Shown here in pieces: positions 58,302 to 64,000 of a stretch of 64,000 nt of DNA (positions within the stretch are counted from its first letter, which is position 1; every line of letters starts with the position of its first letter). Both the position numbers and the translations under genes were made by a program. This DNA comes from Bacillus sp. FJAT-27445 (GTDB taxonomy: Bacteria; Bacillota; Bacilli; Bacillales; Cytobacillaceae): contig NZ_LMTI01000001.1 of the NCBI RefSeq assembly GCF_001510665.1, positions 290,024 to 354,023 of the forward strand, written 5' to 3'. Below the pieces are notes generated by a model. It was not told the origin of the DNA and did no database searches. It saw nothing but the letters and a program-made list of their open reading frames with translations.

Positions 58302-59304
58302 GTGCAACCACCTCCACGTTATTTGTCCTGTCGATGAGGTAGGAAATGGCCTTATCGATTTCTGTCTTCTCGCCTGACAATTCCATAATGAAAATCCCAA
58401 GGGGAATCGATTGAATATACTCGATTTTCCCATGAAGGATATTGCCTTTCACCCTGAATTGCTGGAGTACATCCGATACAATGCCTTCCTCGGCCGCGCT
58501 GCCCTTGAAGGTAATTTTGATGACAGTACCATGGCGCCTTGCCAAAAGGTGTTCCGGCAGCTCAAAGTGGAGGACGCTGTTGATGAAAGCCTTTGTCAGT
58601 GGCTGCCTTGGATTTGCGAATATATCATAAACCTGGCCTTCTTCGATGATTTTTCCGTCTTGCATAACTGCAATCCGGTCACAGATTTCCTTTACAACAT
58701 CCATTTCGTGGGTGATTAGGACAATGGTGAGGCCAAGCTCCTGGTTGATTTTTTTCAAAAGAGAAAGGATTGACTTCGTCGTGCTCGGGTCCAGCGCAGA
58801 AGTGGCTTCATCGCACAAAAGGACATTTGGGTCATTGGCGAGGGCCCTTGCAATTCCAACACGCTGCTTTTGGCCGCCGCTCAGCTGTGCCGGATAGACA
58901 TCCCGCTTATCGGAGAGCCCGACTAGTTCGAGCAGCTCGGTCACCCGCTTTTCAATCTGTGAACTGTTTTTTCCTCCGGCTTTAAGCGCAAACGCAATAT
59001 TATCGAATACCGTCTTTGAAGAGACGAGGTAAAAGTGCTGAAAAATCATCCCGATTTTTTGCCGAGCCTCACGTAGCTGCCTACTAGGAAGGGAGGTAAG
59101 CTTAACCCCATCGATTGTAATCTCTCCCGAGGTGGGTTTTTCCAGCAGGTTTAGGCAACGGATTAATGAGCTTTTTCCTGCCCCGCTATAACCTACTATC
59201 CCGAAGATTTCACCTTTTTTAATTTCTAATGAAACATTGTCGACGCCTGTAACGGTTCCCTTTCTCGTTTTATACACTTTGACAACTTTATCGATAACAA
59301 TCAT
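58294..59304 (-). CDS. metN: MetN methionine ABC ATPase
   Basis: ATPase of 336 aa with Walker A GYSGAGKSS, Q-loop IFQHFYL, signature QLSGGQKQRVGIARAL, Walker B VLLCDEATSALD and switch His in ITHEMD. A C-terminal NIL (ligand-sensing) domain (about 255-330) allows trans-inhibition by methionine. First gene of the operon, preceded by a SAM riboswitch and promoter. Confidence 0.96.
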   Translation of the reverse strand: MIVIDKVVKVYKTRKGTVTGVDNVSLEIKKGEIFGIVGYSGAGKSSLIRCLNLLEKPTSGEITIDGVKLTSLPSRQLREARQKIGMIFQHFYLVSSKTVFDNIAFALKAGGKNSSQIEKRVTELLELVGLSDKRDVYPAQLSGGQKQRVGIARALANDPNVLLCDEATSALDPSTTKSILSLLKKINQELGLTIVLITHEMDVVKEICDRIAVMQDGKIIEEGQVYDIFANPRQPLTKAFINSVLHFELPEHLLARRHGTVIKITFKGSAAEEGIVSDVLQQFRVKGNILHGKIEYIQSIPLGIFIMELSGEKTEIDKAISYLIDRTNNVEVVAHA

Positions 59305-59348
59305 GGAAATCCCCCTGGTTGGTTCAAATTACATTATTTCGACATAAT

Positions 59349-59378
59349 AAAAAGCCTCTTTCATTCAGAAAGAGACAT
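59349..59378 (-). terminator. Riboswitch-controlled terminator of metNIQ
   Basis: On the minus strand GTCTCTTTC-TGAAT-GAAAGAGGC is followed by TTTTTATTATG. It is the expression platform of the S-box, about 45 nt before metN. Confidence 0.9.
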
Positions 59379-59398
59379 CGTAAACAAATTGTTAACGG

Positions 59399-59501
59399 CT
59401 TATCTTCCAGAATGAATCCATTCTGCAGGAAGTGGCACCGTACCCAAAATTGGTGGTTGCCGGACGTCATAGGGCCTGATCCCTCGGTCTCTCTTGATAA
59501 G
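59399..59501 (-). promoter_or_regulatory. SAM (S-box) riboswitch
   Basis: Minus-strand sequence CTTATCAAGAGAGACCGAGGG then ATCAGGCCCTATGACGTCCGGCAACC, CGGTGCCACTTCCTGCAGAA and GAAGATAAG contains the conserved S-box core and the P1 ends (CTTATC/GATAAG). Binding of S-adenosylmethionine should favour the downstream terminator and shut off metNIQ. Confidence 0.97.
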
Positions 59502-59528
59502 TGTTTATGTATGAAATTAATAATCCTT

Positions 59529-59557
59529 ATCATAATCCTTGAAAAATAGGCTGTCAA
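59529..59557 (-). promoter_or_regulatory. Sigma-A promoter of metNIQ
   Basis: On the minus strand TTGACA (59552-59557) and TATGAT (59529-59534) with a 17-bp spacer, placed 28 bp before the riboswitch. Confidence 0.85.
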
Positions 59558-59581
59558 CAGCCAAATTCCATAGATTTTTCC

Positions 59582-59595
59582 TGGTAACGCTTACA
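59582..59595. promoter_or_regulatory. Candidate CcpA (cre) site
   Basis: TGGTAACGCTTACA matches the cre consensus TGWNANCGNTNWCA at all fixed positions except the W (G). It lies 25 bp upstream of the metN promoter. Single-site matches of this kind can be coincidental. Confidence 0.35.
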
Positions 59596-59823
59596 ATGTT
59601 GTCAATTAAGGAAATTATCGAAAAATACTTTTTGTGAGATTACACTTGATATTTTACAAAGAGGTTCAGACTGGAGAGGATATCCGGTAAGACTGGTATA
59701 CTGCCAGAGGCAAATTGAGAGAATCAGGCTTACATCCTATATGGTTAGTTGTTGTGAAATATTTCCTCTTTTTGTTTACTTTTTATTTTAAAAACCGTCT
59801 AATTGAGAAAGGGGGCGTTTGTT

Positions 59824-60291
59824 TTGAAAATTAGAATTTTATTTTTATTGGCTTTTTCTTTGTTTTTAATGGCCGGCTGTACGAATGTAAACCAAGGAAA
59901 CAGGACAATAGAAAAAGAATTTTATAATATGGAAGCATTCATTCATGTTAACGGAAAGGAATATGAAATAACAAGAGGTGGGTTTGAGTGGGCAACTAAG
60001 TTGAGGTCAGGGGTAACCAGGGTTATCAAGACTGATCACGCATCTCCATATCAAATGTCTTCAAGCATTGATACAATCAATTTAAAACCAAATCAAAACG
60101 TAAAGGTTTTAATCGAAGGTGACCCACAAATCGATTTATATTTATGGACTGAAAGTGGAAGAGAGAAAAAATATCCATTAAGTCAAAATCAATTTGTTAC
60201 CCCTGCGAATAAGGGTGAATACATCTTTGAAGTTTTTTCAAAATGGAAAAATGGCGAGGCATCCTATACATTTGTGGTGGAAATACAGTAA
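59824..60291 (+). CDS. Hypothetical lipoprotein, 155 aa
   Basis: The signal peptide KIRILFLLAFSLFLMAGC has lipobox LMAGC. The mature part has a central beta-rich domain (FIHVNGKEYEITRGGFEWAT, DTINLKPNQNVKVLIEGDPQ) and ends in FEVFSKWKNGEASYTFVVEI, resembling a small Ig-like surface protein. No family is assigned. GGGGG eight bases before TTG 59824 supports that start rather than the TTG at 59803. Confidence 0.7.
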   Translation: MKIRILFLLAFSLFLMAGCTNVNQGNRTIEKEFYNMEAFIHVNGKEYEITRGGFEWATKLRSGVTRVIKTDHASPYQMSSSIDTINLKPNQNVKVLIEGDPQIDLYLWTESGREKKYPLSQNQFVTPANKGEYIFEVFSKWKNGEASYTFVVEIQ

Positions 60292-60366
60292 CCACTTTGA
60301 GACTGGGTGGAAGATAGTAAATTTACCGCTTATTGCACGGTATTACGTATTACAAGGAGCTTAATA

Positions 60367-61284
60367 ATGATACGGTTCGACCGGTTAATAAAAGAACCAA
60401 ACTATTGGATTCGTTTTGAATTAGGGCTTGCAGAGTTAGAAGGCGATGAATATTTCCAGGAAGTTTATAACAGGATATTCTCGATCTTTGATTCCCTTTT
60501 TAATGAGAATGATACGATTATGCTAATTGCAACAGTTAATCAGCATATTGAATACAAAGGATATCATTTACCTAAGATTCATCGTTTTATTAAAAATAAA
60601 AAAATGTTATATGGCTTAAACTCCAAAACAGTTCCTTATATGTATGATGAAGAGGATCCCGACTGGAAAACTATTCAATATAGTTTAAAGTTAAAAAAAG
60701 AAGACATACGTTTAGGATATCTTTTTCAAGCGATTGGGAATAAGGACTTTGGCAGAAAGCCACGAATTAACGGAAATTTATACTTGCTAAATTTAACAAG
60801 GAATACCATATTGCACATGTATGATGACCGCGGCTGTGATGTAAATAGTTTAGAGAAAGAAAACCTCCTGCCGATCTATCATAAGTTTAGAAAGTGGATT
60901 CTAGACTATAATCGGATACAAATTGATCATATGTTTGAAGAAGGATTATTTGGTTACTCTGAAACCTTTAAGGAATTGGAAAACAGGCTTAAAACGAATG
61001 AACAGAAAGTAAAAGAAACAAAAATCAATTTATTTGGATCCAATACTTGCGAAATCACTCATCAACTGGAAATTCCAAAAGAAATTGCAGATGAGTGTGT
61101 GGATGAGATGAGACAAACAGGATTTGCTATTGAAATTGATACGGATCATTATGACTACATTGTTCTTAAGGCTATAAAAACCGAGGCTTTGGCACTTATT
61201 GATTATCAATCAGAACTTATGTCTTTGTATTCAAAGAAATATAACGGAAAGTATAAAGGGTGGTCTGTGAAAAGGGCCTTTTAA
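60367..61284 (+). CDS. DUF3885 domain protein, 305 aa
   Basis: Soluble protein. The N-terminal DUF3885 region (about 1-195) starts MIRFDRLIKEPNYWIRFELG and has RKPRINGNLYLLNLTRNTIL and HMYDDRGCDVNSLEKENLLP then KFRKWILDYNRIQID. A second C-terminal domain (about 225-305) has ITHQLEIPKEIADECVDEMR and DHYDYIVLKAIK. DUF3885 proteins are often found as immunity-like or polymorphic-locus proteins, but no function is proven. AAGGAG selects ATG 60367; the frame extends 20 codons upstream. Confidence 0.75.
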   Translation: MIRFDRLIKEPNYWIRFELGLAELEGDEYFQEVYNRIFSIFDSLFNENDTIMLIATVNQHIEYKGYHLPKIHRFIKNKKMLYGLNSKTVPYMYDEEDPDWKTIQYSLKLKKEDIRLGYLFQAIGNKDFGRKPRINGNLYLLNLTRNTILHMYDDRGCDVNSLEKENLLPIYHKFRKWILDYNRIQIDHMFEEGLFGYSETFKELENRLKTNEQKVKETKINLFGSNTCEITHQLEIPKEIADECVDEMRQTGFAIEIDTDHYDYIVLKAIKTEALALIDYQSELMSLYSKKYNGKYKGWSVKRAF

Positions 61285-61439
61285 TTGTTTTGTATTTACT
61301 GGAAGTTGATGGAATTGACTGTTCGGAAGTAGTCCGGATTTTAGTAAGAACGAGAGGTGTTGTACTAAATAATTTCAAACTGAATCCATCCCTATGTATT
61401 GATACATAGAAAAGTCCTTGATAGAGGAGGGATACTATT

Positions 61440-62183
61440 ATGAGGCTAATAAAAGTTATTCTGGCATCAGTCATTTTATCTCTAATTATTTCACTATTTG
61501 GTTCGCTAATAAATTTCACCCCAGTAACACAAAGAGAGCCCGATGTTTACTATTTTTCAATTGGGGAAAGGTTCATCTTTGGATTTTTTTACATCACGCC
61601 ATTTTTGGTCATATTGAATTTACTGGCCTTTATTATCTATTTATTAATTGAAAAGATACCCCGTTTCTCAAATTTTTTTAAGGTATTCAAGGTGGTTTTA
61701 AGTATAGTAATAGCAACTTCTATAACATCGCTAACCCTTTTTTTTATTGATAAAAACAATGAAACCGACGATATTTACTTGATACCTCAAGGGTTTGAGG
61801 GAGATGTTTATGCTATTTACAACGTTAAAGGAGCGCCGAGGGTTGAAACTGAGGATGGATATGAAGTCCATGTTATTAATGAAGCAGGATATTTCTTAAC
61901 ATCGAAACCTAATATGGACTATGGGACTGTAACAGATAAATACTTTTATGTGGATGAACAAGGTAATCGAACCCCTATAAGCAATAAATGTGTTAGCTTA
62001 TTCGGTACCGGCGGATTTTCAACAACTGTAGGTCACGAAAAAATCGATCTTCATTATACTGGGTTCAAGCTAACAAAAGATAGTTGTAGCCAGGAATTTA
62101 TGACGGAAGCTCATGGTACGGGAGAAAATGCAGATAACATCATCCATGAAATAGTGAAGGATTACTACGGGGTTGAACTATAA
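61440..62183 (+). CDS. Membrane protein with DUF6843-like extracellular domain, 247 aa
   Basis: Three hydrophobic segments (about 4-24, 42-68 and 82-102) are followed by a soluble domain with DDIYLIPQGFEGDVYAIYNV, VETEDGYEVHVINEAGYFLT and TDKYFYVDEQGNRTPI, which I recall as DUF6843-type. Probably exported and membrane-tethered; function unknown. GAGGAGGG precedes the ATG. It follows the lipoprotein and DUF3885 genes on the same strand without clear terminators. Confidence 0.65.
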   Translation: MRLIKVILASVILSLIISLFGSLINFTPVTQREPDVYYFSIGERFIFGFFYITPFLVILNLLAFIIYLLIEKIPRFSNFFKVFKVVLSIVIATSITSLTLFFIDKNNETDDIYLIPQGFEGDVYAIYNVKGAPRVETEDGYEVHVINEAGYFLTSKPNMDYGTVTDKYFYVDEQGNRTPISNKCVSLFGTGGFSTTVGHEKIDLHYTGFKLTKDSCSQEFMTEAHGTGENADNIIHEIVKDYYGVEL

Positions 62184-62318
62184 ATCAACAAGAGCGCAAG
62201 TATTGAACACCGATGGACTATTTAGTCAATTATTCTTAATCTTAAATCAGTTAGAGGGAAAGTTCGGTTAACGAAAATTAGGATTTTTATGGTTAAATAT
62301 TTGGAAAGGAGTTGTTTT

Positions 62319-62870
62319 ATGGGAGATTATGAAACGGAAATAGAGGAGCCGATCAGTATGTCTTATGCAGCATTTAAAATCCGTATGTATGCTTTCTTAT
62401 TAGATTATCTTGTTATCGTTATATACGGTATTTTTGTTGTAGGTACCATATCTTTGGTATTTCGATCATATATGAATCCCTTATTTTCAAGTTCCCCAGT
62501 AACAGCTGAACTGACAGGTTTTTTTATGATGACATTGCCGGTTTCGCTTTATTTCATTTTATGTGAATGTTCTAAATGGCAGGGAACATTGGGAAAGAGA
62601 AAAATGGGCATACGTGTTGTTGACGGTGTTGGTAAGCGTATTGGAATCGGTCGCTCAGCCCTTCGAACAGCTATTAAGTTTCTTCCTTGGGAGGTAGCCC
62701 ACTTCGGTATATGGCGATTAATGCTTCCATCTGACTTTTCTGAGACTACCGTTTATGTGATCTTAAACGCTGTCAATCTTGCAATATTATTATATCTAAT
62801 AATTCCTCTCACTAATAAAAATAGGAAAAATGTATATGACTGGATAGCAGGAACGGAAGTAGTTCGTTAA
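62319..62870 (+). CDS. RDD family membrane protein
   Basis: A 183-aa RDD protein: AAFKIRMYAFLLDYLVIVIY (Arg and Asp of the RDD signature), three to four membrane segments, the central GTLGKRKMGIRVVDGVGKRI and a C-terminal KNVYDWIAGTEVV. RDD proteins are linked to transport, possibly of Na+ or glycine betaine, but the role is uncertain. AAAGGAG and ATG 62319 give the expected start. Confidence 0.9.
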   Translation: MGDYETEIEEPISMSYAAFKIRMYAFLLDYLVIVIYGIFVVGTISLVFRSYMNPLFSSSPVTAELTGFFMMTLPVSLYFILCECSKWQGTLGKRKMGIRVVDGVGKRIGIGRSALRTAIKFLPWEVAHFGIWRLMLPSDFSETTVYVILNAVNLAILLYLIIPLTNKNRKNVYDWIAGTEVVR

Positions 62871-62997
62871 ACTACGATAAGGTACTTAGTTAGCTAATGC
62901 TTTCGTTCAATTAGGGTAAGCATGCTCTATGACTATAATAAAATTGTCAATCTTCCATAATCGGGCGCATGTGGATTAAGGGCAATAAAGCAATACA

Positions 62998-63045
62998 AAA
63001 AGATACCGGGCCTTTTCAGAAACTGAAAAGCCCGGCATCTTTATT
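62998..63045. terminator. Long bidirectional terminator
   Basis: AAAAGATACCGGGCCTTTTCAG pairs with CTGAAAAGCCCGGCATCTTT (two mismatches) across AAA, with an A-run before and T-run after. Confidence 0.9.
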
Positions 63046-63182
63046 TTTCACCCATATCAGCCTGATGAAATGAAGGTCATTATTTGGATAGTTTTAACCT
63101 CGTTCCAATAGGAATCCCGTATTTTCACAGATCTAGTTGTCGTTTTTCTCGATGTTGCCGGCGGCTCCAACAGGGGATCATC

Positions 63183-63716
63183 TTATTCCGACGCTTGTGT
63201 ATAAACAGCAATTAACACTGATGCAACATCATCTCCAATATTTTTTACAAAATGAGGGACGCTTGCGCACCAGCTAAAAGTGTCTCCTTCCTCGACGATA
63301 TAGGATTCTTCTCCTTGTTCAGCGAGAACTTTTCCCTTAAGGACCAAATGGCATTCTTCACCTTCATGTGCATTTTTGCCCCCAGTAGAAGCGCCGGGTG
63401 GGAATTCGACCACTCGTATGCTTAATCCTCCCCTTGATGCTAAATGCTCTACCTTTATGTCGGACTCATTCGAAGTCATTAGTTGTCGTTCATTTTTCCT
63501 AATGACCATCATCTGCTCGTCTTTTTCTAAAAGAAGATACGGCAATGGTACTTTTAAAAAGTTAGCTATAGTTTGTAATGTATTTATTGATGGAGAAGTG
63601 TTATTGTTTTCAACATTGCTTATAAATCCCTTCGAAAGCCCCGTTCCCTCGCATATTTGGGCGATCGTTATGTTCTTTCTCTTTCTTATAGTACGGATTT
63701 TGGAACCGATATCCAT
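63183..63716 (-). CDS. XRE-cupin transcriptional regulator
   Basis: A 177-aa regulator. The N-terminal HTH_3 domain (KIRTIRKRKNITIAQICEGTGLSKGFISNVENNNTSPSINTL, about 5-46) is followed by a C-terminal cupin_2 sensor (about 100-175: VEFPPGASTGGKNAHEGEEC, VEEGDTFSWCASVPHFVKN). This architecture is common in repressors of amino-acid, polyamine or stress genes and would bind a small ligand or metal. AGGGGTG six bases before ATG 63716 favours it over GTG 63725. It is divergent from the esterase gene, its probable target. Confidence 0.9.
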   Translation of the reverse strand: MDIGSKIRTIRKRKNITIAQICEGTGLSKGFISNVENNNTSPSINTLQTIANFLKVPLPYLLLEKDEQMMVIRKNERQLMTSNESDIKVEHLASRGGLSIRVVEFPPGASTGGKNAHEGEECHLVLKGKVLAEQGEESYIVEEGDTFSWCASVPHFVKNIGDDVASVLIAVYTQASE

Positions 63717-63776
63717 TCCTTTCACCCCTAAAAGTTTCTTAATAGTAAACTTAATTTCATATTAACAAAAAAATCG

Positions 63777-63806
63777 TTGACATGCCATAATTACCTTTGG
63801 TATTGT
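63777..63806 (+). promoter_or_regulatory. Promoter of the edge esterase gene
   Basis: TTGACA (63777-63782) and TATTGT (63801-63806) with an 18-bp spacer, about 108 bp upstream of the start codon. Confidence 0.55.
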
Positions 63807-63914
63807 ATTGGAGAACAAAGATTCATATGGGTAAACTTTTTTGAGGCCACAAAATTTTACTATGAATTGTTTTTTGTTTTTATCATCATGTTAAATACAA
63901 GGAGGTGTTGGCTA

Positions 63915-64000
63915 TTGGAAACAGAGATGATTTATGAACTTCGCCGACCAAGGAACGTTGTTCAAGGCGAAAAATATCCTGCACTATTTGTTATGCATGG
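63915..64000 (+). CDS. Esterase/phospholipase-like alpha/beta hydrolase, N-terminal part only
   Basis: Cut by the window end. GGAGGTG (63901-63907) precedes TTG 63915, giving METEMIYELRRPRNVVQG then EKYPALFVMHG. ExRxPRN...YPALFVMHG is the first strand and oxyanion region of carboxylesterase/phospholipase-type hydrolases. Divergent from the XRE-cupin regulator. Confidence 0.6.
   Translation, partial: METEMIYELRRPRNVVQGEKYPALFVMH

Overview
The window is chromosomal DNA of a low-to-moderate GC, spore-forming-type Firmicute, most likely a Bacillaceae member. The support is the ccdA-ccdC-yneK block, a B. subtilis-like FtsZ, an S-box-controlled metNIQ operon, cydDC, LytR-CpsA-Psr and RDD proteins, frequent AAGGAGG ribosome sites, TTG/GTG starts and GC-rich Bacillus-type intergenic repeats. 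A complete selenocysteine tRNA (UCA anticodon) shows that the strain, or its recent ancestor, makes selenoproteins. The genus cannot be fixed from the sequence alone. Layout: 1-2.1 kb is the conserved ccdA-ccdC/yneK block. At 2.19 kb is selC. From 2.3 to about 8.6 kb lies a graveyard of phage and integrative-element fragments (DNA cytosine methyltransferase, ArpU-like regulator, HNH-like piece, XerC-type integrase) mixed with small intact genes, including an Abi-alpha (DUF4393) abortive-infection candidate and a GDSL esterase. From 8.9 to 16.5 kb are a stand-alone FtsZ paralogue, a secreted GH3 glycosidase, a saccharopine-dehydrogenase-like reductase, a polysaccharide deacetylase lipoprotein and a DUF4015 glycosidase lipoprotein. 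At 17-22.4 kb a 141-aa protein precedes a 1631-aa DUF4132 protein. At 23-33.2 kb come an LCP protein, a two-component system with a BcrA-like ABC exporter, two pseudogenes (MFS, DUF3626) and cydDC. Three decayed 3' fragments of selC, two of them exactly 64 nt long and starting in the anticodon loop, sit at 16.6, 22.7 and 33.2 kb. They cut 2.2-33.3 kb into blocks as expected from repeated integration or duplication at selC. At 33.6-37.2 kb, two inverted copies of an IS21-like end flank a higher-GC cassette: a 10-codon leader peptide, two tandem intrinsic terminators, an RsgA-type ribosomal GTPase and an APH-family kinase. This looks like an attenuation-controlled stress or antibiotic-response unit and is the strongest candidate for an undescribed system. 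At 39.5-47.1 kb is a catabolic cluster: FdrA (AllF) and DUF1116 (AllG) carbamoyltransferase-type subunits, a purine/pyrimidine-type permease, a nucleobase deaminase, an ankyrin-TPR protein and carbamate kinase. Together these suggest import and breakdown of a nitrogen heterocycle to carbamoyl phosphate and ATP. Next to it (47.4-49.6 kb) is a DauR/YheO-like regulator with RidA and a threonine-synthase-like PLP enzyme. From 50 to 54 kb is a run of small membrane-protein genes separated by conserved-loop terminator hairpins and ending in an XRE regulator pair. From 54 to 64 kb are a quinone-reductase-like MDR, an HcxA/GldA-type dehydrogenase, metNIQ with its SAM riboswitch, a lipoprotein/DUF3885/membrane-protein/RDD group, an XRE-cupin regulator and the start of an esterase gene cut by the window edge. 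All product names rest on reading the sequence and remembering families; no database search was run.
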